Source of the DNA: Chloroflexota bacterium
GTDB lineage: Bacteria > Chloroflexota > Anaerolineae > CG2-30-64-16
Assembly (NCBI GenBank): GCA_026389845.1
Contig: JAPLHB010000109.1
Coordinates: 1-64,000, forward strand
Length of the DNA stretch: 64,000 nucleotides
Direction: 5' to 3'
The notes beneath the pieces are model-generated. The model had not been told where the DNA came from and searched no databases. It worked only from the letters and a program-made list of their open reading frames with translations. The translations under genes and the position numbers were made by a program. Of this stretch, positions 1 through 6,793 are shown piece after piece; the first letter of the stretch is position 1; each line of letters opens with the position of its first letter.

Positions 1-49
1 CGGCGACCGTAAGCAGAACTGACCCGCGTTCCTTATCACTCTTGGACAT
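1..49 (-). CDS. TadG-like pilus assembly protein, N-terminal fragment
   Basis: Only the first 16 codons lie in the window; the gene runs off the left edge. Read on the minus strand, an AGGAGGT ribosome binding site (about 54-60) precedes ATG at 49-47, and translation begins MSKSDKERGSVLLTVA. A charged start followed by RGS and a hydrophobic stretch is how TadE/TadG-like pseudopilins begin. It follows two TadE-like genes on the same strand with a 36-nt gap, so it is probably the third gene of a Flp/Tad pilus minor-pilin operon. The TadG call is inference from position and the N-terminus; no further domain can be seen. Confidence 0.6.
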   Translation of the reverse strand, partial: MSKSDKERGSVLLTVA

Positions 50-85
50 CAATGACCTCCTGCCCAGCACGTCTGGCCGCGCCGG

Positions 86-505
86 CTACCGGACCTCGAG
101 CAGCTTCGTGGAGACGGCGCGCAAGGGAATGCGCCCTGAGCTGGAAATCGGGACGACGGAAATCGGGACGATCAGAAGCATGTTATACGTTACGTCGACC
201 CGGATCGTCTGGTTGTCAGCTTGCTTGAAGGGCAAGACGAAGGTCAGATCCGCCCGATTCATCCCTGCGGCGTCGGTGACTTGATATACCACCGCTTTGA
301 TCCTGTCCGGATAGTCAGCGTTGTCCGAGATCACGCCAAAGCGCGCGCCCTGGCGTGCAGCATCTCCGATGGTGTTGTAGGAAAGAATGACCAACGCGAG
401 TTGCACGATGCCCAATATCAGCGCCAACAGCACAGGCAGAAACAAGGCATATTCGAGCAACTCTTGGCCGCGCTCGCAACGAAGCCAGTTCAGCATTGCA
501 GGCAT
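86..505 (-). CDS. TadE-like minor pilin (second of pair)
   Basis: Predicted 139-residue membrane-anchored pseudopilin of the TadE family, which helps assemble Flp/Tad type IVb pili. The N-terminus is short and basic (MPAMLNWLRCERGQELLEYA), with the Gly-Gln-x3-Glu-Tyr pattern typical of Flp/TadE proteins, then one hydrophobic segment at about residues 17-40 (FLPVLLALILGIVQLALVIL). AARQGARFG follows the helix, as in TadE proteins. The open frame extends further upstream, but the ATG at 505 fits the family start and lies 2 nt beyond the stop of the upstream TadE gene, suggesting translational coupling. An alternative ATG is at 496. Its helix and AARxGARxG segment resemble its neighbour, so the two are probably paralogues. 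Confidence 0.8.
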   Translation of the reverse strand: MPAMLNWLRCERGQELLEYALFLPVLLALILGIVQLALVILSYNTIGDAARQGARFGVISDNADYPDRIKAVVYQVTDAAGMNRADLTFVLPFKQADNQTIRVDVTYNMLLIVPISVVPISSSGRIPLRAVSTKLLEVR

Positions 506-507
506 CC

Positions 508-891
508 TCAGCGGATTCGGAAAGCCGCCGCGTAGCTGATAGGGAGGGATGACCTTCCCACCAGACTTCCCATCATCAGAGGAACATTGCATGACACCGT
601 CACCCTCACCGGCGTACCCGAGCCGTGGCCAGGATCGGCGACACAGGTCAGAGTCATAGGTAGAGGCTGATATTGTGCCTCTGCCAGGGCCCGGGCGCAC
701 ATCTCAGTGCTGTTTTGGCTGGTCACTCCGTAGCGCGCGCCCTCACGTGCAGCGTCGATCACCGCTATGGAAACGAAGAACGCGCGGCCCAGGTCGGCCA
801 CGAGAGCCATCATGATAAGCAGCAGGGGCAGGACCAGGGCCGCCTCGACCAGACTGCTGCCCCGCTCGTGATGGCGTGTCCCAATACGCAT
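508..891 (-). CDS. TadE-like minor pilin (first of pair)
   Basis: 127-residue TadE-family protein and first gene of the minus-strand pilin operon. It starts MRIGTRHHERGSSLVEAALV, a basic N-terminus followed by GSSLVEAAL and a single membrane helix (residues about 17-38), then AAREGARYG, the segment shared with TadE/TadG proteins. Two later cysteines (CARAL, TLTCVAD) could form a disulfide outside the cell. The ATG at 891 is chosen because AGGAGA sits 5 nt upstream and the family start matches; the same frame stays open upstream to 1053 without pilin-like sequence. A sigma-70-like promoter is seen at 1025-1053. TadA/B/C and the major Flp pilin are not in the window. Confidence 0.82.
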   Translation of the reverse strand: MRIGTRHHERGSSLVEAALVLPLLLIMMALVADLGRAFFVSIAVIDAAREGARYGVTSQNSTEMCARALAEAQYQPLPMTLTCVADPGHGSGTPVRVTVSCNVPLMMGSLVGRSSLPISYAAAFRIR

Positions 892-1024
892 GATTCTCCT
901 TCGCCAAGACTCATGGCGACTGCCCAACATCTGCTGCCGATGATCAATCGCCCGGCGATGCGCTTCCCGGGCTTGCTTGCTGCCCCGGACCACCAGCGCC
1001 GACGCCTTCGAACATGACATGATA

Positions 1025-1053
1025 AGCCTAGCACACAAACGTCCGTGTGTCAA
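1025..1053 (-). promoter_or_regulatory. Promoter of the TadE operon
   Basis: On the minus strand a perfect TTGACA (1048-1053) is followed after 17 nt by TAGGCT (1025-1030). It lies about 130 nt upstream of the first TadE gene and is the only good sigma-70-like match there. Assignment is from sequence only. Confidence 0.5.
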
Positions 1054-1143
1054 TCACCCATTAGAACTAGGGTGCGGTACAGAGTTTTGCACTCGGGTGA
1101 CAGGGGTCTGGTGGAATAGGGGAAAAGTCAAGGGAGGAGGGAC

Positions 1144-1585
1144 ATGATGCAGACTGATTTTGCCAGCCATTGGGATGAGTTAGCCGAGGCAGTGTTGAGT
1201 GGTATGAAGGAGTGGCGTTTGCAGCATCCTAAGGCCAATACGGTTCAGTTAGCAGGCCGGGCTCCCATGCCCGGCGGCGTGGGAGCCGCCTCTGCTGCCT
1301 TATCTGTACCGTATTGATCCTAAGGCGACGCTGCGGGAGATCGAAGGGGCGCTCGACGAGCGCTTGGGGAAGATGCGGGTGCGGATGCTGCAGGATGCGG
1401 CGCTGGCCAGTGCCGCGGCTGATCTCAAAGCTGCGCAAGCGGCGGAGCGGCCGCGCTGTGGTGCGTGTGGGAGCGGGCGGTCGCCGAGCGCCAACTCATC
1501 ACGCAGCATAACCAGATACTGAAGTTGGCGCGCAGTTACGGAGTCTGCCCCACCTGCGGGGCAGACTTTTTCCCCTGGCTGACGA
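1144..1585 (+). pseudogene. Remnant of an IS transposase N-terminus (ISKra4-like)
   Basis: A strong GGAGGAGGG precedes ATG at 1144 and the reading begins MMQTDFASHWDELAEAV. After the codons for HPK the frame is broken by an 81-bp insert (1236-1316) plus a 10-bp duplication. Removing them restores TLREIEGALDERLGKMRVRM and then RPRCGACGSG. A second frameshift near 1470 moves the reading to ERQLITQHNQILKLARSYG followed by CPTCGADFFPW. The paired CxxC motifs and the LARSYG-CPxCG pattern are typical of the N-terminal zinc region of ISKra4-type transposases. The catalytic part is missing, so this is a dead fragment. Family assignment is from memory of the motif and moderate in strength. Confidence 0.6.
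1236..1316. mobile_element. 81-bp MITE-like element with TIRs and 10-bp target duplication
   Basis: The element begins CAATACGGTTCAG (1236-1248) and ends CTGTACCGTATTG (1304-1316); the ends are inverted repeats with 12 of 13 matches. It is flanked by identical 10-bp direct repeats ATCCTAAGGC at 1226-1235 and 1317-1326. The interior has a hairpin around GGGCTCCCA/TGGGAGCC and no coding capacity. It disrupts the transposase remnant: excising the element and one duplication restores the frame. It must depend on a transposase supplied elsewhere. Confidence 0.8.
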
Positions 1586-1701
1586 ACTCGAGTTGCTGCC
1601 GGGTGCGCCGTAAGGACACCAGCCACAAACCCTCGTCCGTTTCTGCGCTGCGCTTTCCTGGTGTATAATGGCCTCATGCTGTCACCTGTCAGTCATCCCG
1701 G

Positions 1702-1758
1702 GTAGGGGCGCACCCTTGCGGTCGCCAAGGGCGGGCAGGCGCAAGGCCGTGCCCCTAC
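1702..1758. repeat. Palindromic dispersed repeat (GTAGGGGC type)
   Basis: GTAGGGGCGCACCCTTGCG (1702-1720) faces CGCAAGGCCGTGCCCCTAC (1740-1758), an imperfect 19-bp inverted repeat. A related repeat with the same GTAGGGGC ends is at 36331-36430. It lies between the transposase remnant and the helicase gene. The longer open frame of the helicase reads through it, which argues against using the upstream ATG at 1668 as start. Confidence 0.6.
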
Positions 1759-1799
1759 AAATTGAGAGGATACAGGCAGCTCAAGAAACGGATCATCAC

Positions 1800-4718
1800 G
1801 TGCCCCGTACCTTTGTTGCCCTAGACCTGGAAACCACCGGTCTGAACCCCGACCGCGACGCGATCATCGAAGTCGGCGCGATCAAGTTCCGCGATGACGA
1901 GCCGGTTGACCGCCTGACGACGCTGGTCAACCCCGGCCGGCCGATTCCCTATGAGATCCAACAGCTCACCGGCATCAGCAACGAGGACGTGCTCGGCCAG
2001 CCGCGCTTCGACCAGGTGGCCGGCCCGCTCATGCGCTTCGTCGGCAGCCTGCCGGTCGTCGGCCACAGCGTCAGCTTCGACCTGGGCTTCGTGCGCGCGC
2101 GTGGATTGCTGAACGACAACGTCGGACTGGACACCTGGGAGCTGGCGACGATTCTGCTGCCCAACCTGCCGGGCTACAGCCTGCGCGCGCTGGCCGGCCG
2201 CTTCGCCCTGTCCATCCCCGGCCAACATCGCGCGGCCGACGACGCCACCACGACCGGCCATCTGTTCCTGCGGCTCTGTGAACAGGCGGCGCGGCTGCCC
2301 CGGCCCGTGCTCATGGAGATCGTCCGGCTGGCGCACGGCAGCGATTGGCCCGCGGCGCAACTGTTCGACGAGGCGCTGACCGCAGCCGGGGTCATCCGCG
2401 GGGCCACGGAGGAGATTCCCCTCGATCAGCTCGCGCCCGGCAGCCCCCTCTTCCAGCCCGTGCGGTTGGCCGAGCCGCTGGCGGCCGTCGAGAATCCAAC
2501 GCCGGTGGACGTGGCCGGCCTGGCCGCGATGTTGAAGCCGGACGGCGCGGTCGGCCGGGCGTTCCCCGGCTACGAGTTCCGGCTGCCCCAGGTCGCCATG
2601 CTGGAGGCCGTCGCGGGGGCGTTCAACCACAGCCATCACTTGCTGGCTGAGGCGGGCACCGGCACCGGGAAATCCCTCGCGTATTTACTGCCCGCCATCG
2701 CCTACGCGACGCAGAACGGCACGCGCGTCGTGGTCAGCACGAACACCATCAACCTGCAGGATCAGCTCTACAAAAAAGACCTGCCCGATCTCCAGCGCAT
2801 CCTGGCCGGCGCGTGGGGCAAGGAGACGCCGTTCCGGGCCGCCTTGCTTAAGGGGCGCAGCAACTACCTGTGCCCGCGACGCTTCGCCAGCTTGAAGGGT
2901 CGCACCCACCTGAGCCACGACGAGCTGCGGGGCATCGCGCGCATCCTGGCCTGGCTGCCCACAACGCAGACCGGCGACCAGGGCGAGCTTTCCCTGCCGC
3001 TCCCCTCCGACCGCTTCGTCTGGAGCCAGGTGGCGGCGGACAACGAGGGCTGCACCCTCGACCGCTGCCAGCGCGACGTGGGCGGCCGTTGTTTCTTCTT
3101 CCGGGCGCGCAAGCAGGCCGACGCGGCGCACGTCGTGGTGGTCAACCACGCCCTGTTGATGGCCGACGCGGCCACTGACTACCGCGTGCTGCCGGAATAT
3201 CATCATCTGATCATTGACGAGGCGCATCACCTGGAAGATGCAGTCACCGACCAGCTCAGCTTCCGCGCGGACAGCGGTCTGCTCGCCCAACTCTTCACCG
3301 CGCTCTATCCGCGCGGCGGCGGCCGGCAGGGCCAGGAGGGCGGCGCGGGCCGGGGCGGACGCGGCGGCCCGCGTGCAAGCGCCCGACCGGCGCAACCGGC
3401 CGGCCTGCTGGCCGAGATCCAATCCAGCCTGCGCGCCCACCTCTCCGACAAGCTGTTCGGCGTCGTGCGCGACCCCATCATCCGCCTGCAAGGGGACGTC
3501 GAGGCGGTGCACGGCCGGCTGGAGAATTTCTGGGAGGTGCTGAACGACGCGCTGGCGACCCTCCAACCGCAGGCCGACAACAGTGAGTACGACGCGCGCA
3601 TCCGCATCACCGCGGCCACGCGCGCCCAGCCGGTGTGGGTGGAGATCGAGGTCTCGTGGGAGAATCTGGCGCTCACCTGGCAGCAGGCGCTTGGGCGGCT
3701 GGGGACGCTGGCCGCGGGGCTGAAAGACCTGCAGGACGCGGGTCACGAGCTGCCGGGGCTGGACGGCATGATGGAAGACCTGGCGACCGCCGAGCGCCGG
3801 CTGACCGAGCTGTACGAACAGATGGAGGCGTGGGTCGCTCGGCCGGCGGCGAACGGGGTCTACTGGGTCGAGATCGCCAAGGAAAACGGCCCGTCGCGCC
3901 GGGTGACGCTGCGCTCGGCGCCGTTGCACGTCGGCCCGCTGGTGCAGGAGCATATCCTGTTCCACAACGACACGGTGATCCTGACCTCGGCCACGCTGCG
4001 CACCGCGGGCAGCTTCGAGTATCTGCGCGACCGCCTCTACGCGCAGGAGGCCGACACCGTGGCCGTCGGCTCGCCGTTCGATTACAAGGAGAGTACGCTG
4101 CTCTATCTGCCCAGCGACCTGCCGGAGCCGAACGCGCCCACGTATCAGACCGCGGTCGAGCAGACGTTGATCGGGCTGACCAAGGCGCTGGGCGGCCGGA
4201 CCCTGGCGCTCTTCACGTCGTATGCGCAGTTGCGCCGCACGCGCGATGCGATCCTGCCCGCGCTGCGCCAGGCGGGGATCGAGGTGTTGAGCCAGGGGGG
4301 CGGCGCGTCGCGCCATCAACTGCTGGAATCGTTCAAGGCCGGCGCGCGGACGATCCTGCTGGGCACGCGCAGCTTTTGGGAGGGGGTGGACGTGGTCGGC
4401 CCCGCGCTGAGCGCGCTGGTGCTGGTGCGGCTGCCCTTTGCGGTGCCCAGCGATCCCATCGTGGCCGCGCGCAGAGAGACCTTCGACGACGCGTTCTACA
4501 ACTACTCCGTGCCCGACGCCATCTTGCGGTTCCGCCAGGGCTTCGGCCGGCTCATCCGCAGCAAGACCGACCGGGGCGTGGTGGTGGTGCTGGACAAGCG
4601 GGTGCAATCGAAGGGCTACGGCCAGCTTTTCCTGGATTCGCTGCCCGAATGCACGGTCCACAAGGGGCCGCTGATGAACCTGCCGGCTGCGGCGCAACGG
4701 TGGGTGGATGGGGCGTGA
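1800..4718 (+). CDS. dinG: 3'-5' exonuclease fused to DinG-family helicase
   Basis: 972-residue DNA repair protein with two parts. The N-terminal third is a DnaQ-like DEDDh exonuclease (ALDLETTGLNP near the start, then GHSVSFDLGF and HRAADDA). The rest is an XPD/DinG superfamily 2 helicase: Walker A EAGTGTGKS, four cysteines of the iron-sulfur cluster region (NYLCPRR, EGCTLDRC, GRCFF), DEAH box (IIDEAHHLED), TSATL, and motif VI RQGFGRLIRS. This exonuclease-helicase fusion is common in Firmicutes-type DinG. The GTG at 1800 is chosen because the family homology starts there (VPRTFVALD); the frame is open back to an ATG at 1668, but that stretch encodes a palindromic repeat. The last 38 nt are duplicated at 5654-5691. 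Confidence 0.9.
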   Translation: MPRTFVALDLETTGLNPDRDAIIEVGAIKFRDDEPVDRLTTLVNPGRPIPYEIQQLTGISNEDVLGQPRFDQVAGPLMRFVGSLPVVGHSVSFDLGFVRARGLLNDNVGLDTWELATILLPNLPGYSLRALAGRFALSIPGQHRAADDATTTGHLFLRLCEQAARLPRPVLMEIVRLAHGSDWPAAQLFDEALTAAGVIRGATEEIPLDQLAPGSPLFQPVRLAEPLAAVENPTPVDVAGLAAMLKPDGAVGRAFPGYEFRLPQVAMLEAVAGAFNHSHHLLAEAGTGTGKSLAYLLPAIAYATQNGTRVVVSTNTINLQDQLYKKDLPDLQRILAGAWGKETPFRAALLKGRSNYLCPRRFASLKGRTHLSHDELRGIARILAWLPTTQTGDQGELSLPLPSDRFVWSQVAADNEGCTLDRCQRDVGGRCFFFRARKQADAAHVVVVNHALLMADAATDYRVLPEYHHLIIDEAHHLEDAVTDQLSFRADSGLLAQLFTALYPRGGGRQGQEGGAGRGGRGGPRASARPAQPAGLLAEIQSSLRAHLSDKLFGVVRDPIIRLQGDVEAVHGRLENFWEVLNDALATLQPQADNSEYDARIRITAATRAQPVWVEIEVSWENLALTWQQALGRLGTLAAGLKDLQDAGHELPGLDGMMEDLATAERRLTELYEQMEAWVARPAANGVYWVEIAKENGPSRRVTLRSAPLHVGPLVQEHILFHNDTVILTSATLRTAGSFEYLRDRLYAQEADTVAVGSPFDYKESTLLYLPSDLPEPNAPTYQTAVEQTLIGLTKALGGRTLALFTSYAQLRRTRDAILPALRQAGIEVLSQGGGASRHQLLESFKAGARTILLGTRSFWEGVDVVGPALSALVLVRLPFAVPSDPIVAARRETFDDAFYNYSVPDAILRFRQGFGRLIRSKTDRGVVVVLDKRVQSKGYGQLFLDSLPECTVHKGPLMNLPAAAQRWVDGA

Positions 4719-4772
4719 GGCCATCGTGTGTTGAGACCTGGAAGAAGTTATGCCGCAGAACAGGCCGCGCAC

Positions 4773-5201
4773 TCATGCCGACACGAATAGTCGGACGAAC
4801 TGCGCCAGCGAGATAATCTGGGTGCCGTGGTAGTATTTGAGGCTCTGCAAGTGGGGATCCTGGGTAACAAGGTAGTCTGCACCGGCTTCCAAGGTTGCGG
4901 CCAGGAAGACGTTGTCGGACGAGTCGTCACGGACAGCCGTCACGCCCTCGTACAAGCCAGGCAGCACGCGGGCACGGCCTTTGAATGTTCCGATGGCCTC
5001 ATCGGCGTCCGCGTCGGTGAGTTGAAAGTTGTGCCGCACTTTGGGATAGGTCAGCACCCGCATGACCTCGACGAGGCTCTGCGGCGTGATATACAACTCA
5101 AAGCGTCGTGCTCGCCAAAGCTGACGTAACGTTTGGGCGCGTTGCGTCGCGCCGACGAGCAACGGCAGCAAGGCGTTGGTATCGAAGACGACGATGAGCA
5201 C
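4773..5201 (-). CDS. PIN-domain putative toxin
   Basis: About 142 residues with PIN-fold nuclease features: an N-terminal strand ending in the first catalytic acidic residue (VVFDTNALL), a middle Glu (SLVEVMRVL), and the C-terminal DDSSDNVFLAAT with LVTQDPHL. These supply the acidic cluster that binds metal in VapC-like ribonucleases. The GTG at 5201 is preferred because the family begins immediately before FDTN; an ATG at 5237 would overlap the upstream gene by 22 nt. It is encoded directly after a Phd/YefM-like gene on the same strand, a normal antitoxin-toxin order. The module is bounded by 38-bp direct repeats. Toxicity is inferred from family and context. Confidence 0.8.
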   Translation of the reverse strand: MLIVVFDTNALLPLLVGATQRAQTLRQLWRARRFELYITPQSLVEVMRVLTYPKVRHNFQLTDADADEAIGTFKGRARVLPGLYEGVTAVRDDSSDNVFLAATLEAGADYLVTQDPHLQSLKYYHGTQIISLAQFVRLFVSA

Positions 5202-5215
5202 GCCGGCCGGCCCCG

Positions 5216-5563
5216 TCACGCTGGTTCTACTCCGCATGTCTCGGCAAGCACTTCGCTAAACAGCGCATCCAGGTCGTCATCCGTCAGGCCAACGAATTTC
5301 GCGCTGATGCGTTCCAGGCTGGTGAAACCGGCATCCCAGTCCGCCTGAAACGTTGCGGCCGCCAACGGCAAGGCCAATGCGCGGCGGCGACGCTCTTCCC
5401 GCTTGGTCAATGCGACCAGGCGGCGATACCAGGTCGGGCTCACGATCACCGCCTCGACCTGCCGGCCGTCGCCGATCATGAACTCGTGTTTGCCGGCCCG
5501 CAACGCGGCCGCGATGTCGGTCCAACGGGCCAGCACGTCGCTGCTCCGGATAGTCTCAGGCAT
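5216..5563 (-). CDS. Putative antitoxin (Phd/YefM-like)
   Basis: 115 residues, upstream partner of the PIN-domain gene. The N-terminal half (SSDVLARWTDIAAALRAG, then EFMIGDGRQVEAVIVSPTWYRRL) resembles the DNA-binding part of Phd/YefM antitoxins, where a short strand-helix is followed by a strand that ends in a residue of the type AVIVSxxxY. The C-terminal half is Ala-rich and acidic and could wrap around the toxin. It starts with ATG at 5563 and its stop is 15 nt before the preferred toxin start. Autoregulation would be expected for the family, but no operator could be recognised. Confidence 0.65.
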   Translation of the reverse strand: MPETIRSSDVLARWTDIAAALRAGKHEFMIGDGRQVEAVIVSPTWYRRLVALTKREERRRRALALPLAAATFQADWDAGFTSLERISAKFVGLTDDDLDALFSEVLAETCGVEPA

Positions 5564-5653
5564 CGCTTTTTCCCCTCACCACTCTCAATTTGATAAACTA
5601 CGGGCATTATAGGATAGCGACAGATGGGTGTCAAATCGGTCCGGCGGATTGAA

Positions 5654-5691
5654 TGCCGGCCGCGGCGCAACGGTGGGTGGATGGGGCGTGA
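5654..5691. repeat. 38-bp direct repeat of the dinG 3' end
   Basis: This stretch matches 4681-4718, the last 38 nt of the dinG-like gene including its TGA stop, at 37 of 38 positions. Between the two copies lie only the PIN toxin and its antitoxin. The copy sits 2 nt upstream of the efp promoter, so before insertion dinG probably ran straight into efp. The repeat is too long for an ordinary transposon duplication and looks more like an attachment-site-type or recombination duplication. Confidence 0.85.
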
Positions 5692-5693
5692 AT

Positions 5694-5722
5694 TTGACAG
5701 CCCCGCCGCGCCGCGCTATCAT
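5694..5722 (+). promoter_or_regulatory. Promoter of efp
   Basis: TTGACA (5694-5699), 17-nt spacer, TATCAT (5717-5722). Transcription would start near 5730, just before a leader hairpin, and about 65 nt upstream of the efp start codon. Confidence 0.75.
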
Positions 5723-5732
5723 AGCAGTGAGA

Positions 5733-5767
5733 AAGACTTCCGCCGTCTTCACGACTGCGGAAGTCTT
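5733..5767 (+). promoter_or_regulatory. Hairpin in efp 5' leader
   Basis: AAGACTTCCGC (5733-5743) and GCGGAAGTCTT (5757-5767) form a perfect 11-bp stem with a 13-nt loop. It starts within a few nt of the predicted transcription start and ends 25 nt before ATG, with AGGAGA between. It lacks a U-run, so it is more likely an mRNA-stabilising or regulatory leader structure than a terminator. Confidence 0.55.
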
Positions 5768-5792
5768 ATGATTGATAGGAGAAGGACGAACT

Positions 5793-6356
5793 ATGATCGG
5801 TGTACAAGACCTCCGCAAGGGGGCGACTATTCTCGAAGATGGCGAGCTGTGGCGCGTGATGGAGTACCAACACGTCAAGGGCGGCCGCGGCAATGCGACC
5901 ATCCGCGTGAAGGTGCGCAATCTGCGCAGTGGCGGCACGATGGAAAAGACCTACCCGTCGGGCAGCCGCGCCAACGACGTGCGCCTGGATCACGCCACGG
6001 TGCAATACCTTTACAACGACGGCGATCTCTACTACTTTATGGACACCGAGACGCACGAGCAGCCGGCGATCAGCGCCAAGATGCTGGGCGACGCGGTCAA
6101 CTACCTGGTGGACAACACCCTGCTCGAGCTGGAAAGCTGGGAAGGCGAGCCGATCAACATCGAGCTGCCCACCACGGTAGACGTGGAGGTCACCCAGACC
6201 GACCCCGGCTTTGCGGGCGACACCGCGACCAACGCCACCAAACCGGCCACGCTCAGCACCGGCTACATGGCGCACGTGCCGCTCTTCGTCACCACCGGCG
6301 ACGGGGTTCGGATTGACACACGGACGGGCGAGTATGTGACGCGAGTGACGGGGTAG
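5793..6356 (+). CDS. efp: Translation elongation factor P
   Basis: 187-residue EF-P, the factor that relieves ribosome stalling at polyproline. The three domains are recognisable: KOW-like N-terminus (DLRKGATILEDGELWRV), the middle OB domain (TYPSGSR through TVQYLYNDGD-YYFMDTET) and the C-terminal OB domain (ATKPATLSTGYMAHVPLFV-GD-RIDTRTGEY). The loop that is normally modified reads KGGRGNA, with Arg at position 32 where E. coli has Lys34. ATG at 5793 follows AGGAGAAGG at suitable distance. It has its own promoter and is monocistronic, being followed by heptamer repeats and a tRNA. Proline-rich secreted proteins in this window would be natural clients (inference). Confidence 0.96.
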   Translation: MIGVQDLRKGATILEDGELWRVMEYQHVKGGRGNATIRVKVRNLRSGGTMEKTYPSGSRANDVRLDHATVQYLYNDGDLYYFMDTETHEQPAISAKMLGDAVNYLVDNTLLELESWEGEPINIELPTTVDVEVTQTDPGFAGDTATNATKPATLSTGYMAHVPLFVTTGDGVRIDTRTGEYVTRVTG

Positions 6357-6524
6357 GGGATTGGGGATTGGGGATTGGGGATTGGGGATTGGGGATTGGG
6401 GATTGCAGATTGCAGATTGGAGGTTAGAGGTTAGTGATTGGAGATTGGAGGTTGCTGCCACGAACCTGCTGACTCCTGCCCCCTGACTCCTGACTCCTGA
6501 CTCCTGCCCCCTGATCCCTGATCT
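6356..6524. repeat. Heptanucleotide repeat arrays
   Basis: Starting on the last base of the efp stop codon are seven GGGGATT units, then GCAGATT twice and variants (GGAGGTT, AGAGGTT, AGTGATT, GGAGATT), fourteen units in perfect 7-nt register to 6453. After 15 unrelated bases a second array on the opposite composition (CTGACTC, CTGCCCC, CTGATCC, CTGATCT; eight units) runs to 6524. The two arrays are roughly complementary in base bias, so the region can fold back on itself. No gene is seen here. Confidence 0.9.
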
Positions 6525-6531
6525 CTGCTTT

Positions 6532-6560
6532 TTGCTTTTCCTGTTGTCCTTTGCTATAAT
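6532..6560 (+). promoter_or_regulatory. Promoter of tRNA-Thr
   Basis: TTGCTT (6532-6537), 17-nt spacer, consensus TATAAT (6555-6560), 36 nt before the mature tRNA 5' end. Confidence 0.7.
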
Positions 6561-6595
6561 CTGTCTTGATCGGCGGCACATTACCCCGGTCATGC

Positions 6596-6671
6596 GCCAC
6601 CCTAGCTCAATCGGCAGAGCAAGCGCTTCGTAAGCGCTAGGTTGTCGGTTCAATTCCGACGGGTGGCTCCA
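6596..6671 (+). tRNA. tRNA-Thr (anticodon CGT)
   Basis: A 76-nt cloverleaf with encoded CCA. Acceptor GCCACCC pairs with GGGTGGC; D-arm GCTC/GAGC; anticodon stem AGCGC/GCGCT around loop TTCGTAA, giving anticodon CGT for ACG codons; T-arm GTCGG-TTCAATT-CCGAC. The discriminator is T at 6668, followed by CCA 6669-6671. Confidence 0.95.
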
Positions 6672-6677
6672 TCTGTG

Positions 6678-6708
6678 GCCCCGACCCGACCGGTTGGGGC
6701 TTTTGTTT
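6678..6708 (+). terminator. Terminator after tRNA-Thr
   Basis: GCCCCGACC faces GGTTGGGGC, followed by TTTTGTTT, an intrinsic terminator directly behind the tRNA. Confidence 0.7.
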
Positions 6709-6711
6709 ACC

Positions 6712-6787
6712 GAAAACTGGTTACTGGAAGCTGGAAACTGGTCGGCTTCCGGTTTCCAGCTTCCGGTTTCCAGTTTCCAGCTTCCAA
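6712..6787. repeat. Heptanucleotide repeat array upstream of resB-like gene
   Basis: Units such as GGAAGCT, GGAAACT on the left and GGTTTCC, AGCTTCC, AGTTTCC on the right, in 7-nt steps. The left and right halves are inverted relative to each other. The array ends 6 nt before the start codon of the next gene, so it occupies its leader and no normal ribosome binding site is visible. Confidence 0.85.
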
Positions 6788-6793
6788 CCGCCT

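Noticed and set aside
1668-1799. N-terminal extension of the dinG product from ATG 1668
   Set aside because: It translates a palindromic GTAGGGGC repeat; homology begins at the GTG at 1800.
2685-4772. Long minus-strand open frame (695 codons) opposite the dinG helicase
   Set aside because: Composition is Arg/Gln/His-rich without any family motif; it is an antisense shadow of high-GC codon use in dinG.
6356-6524. Possible CRISPR array
   Set aside because: Units are 7 nt without spacers; no Cas genes in the window.
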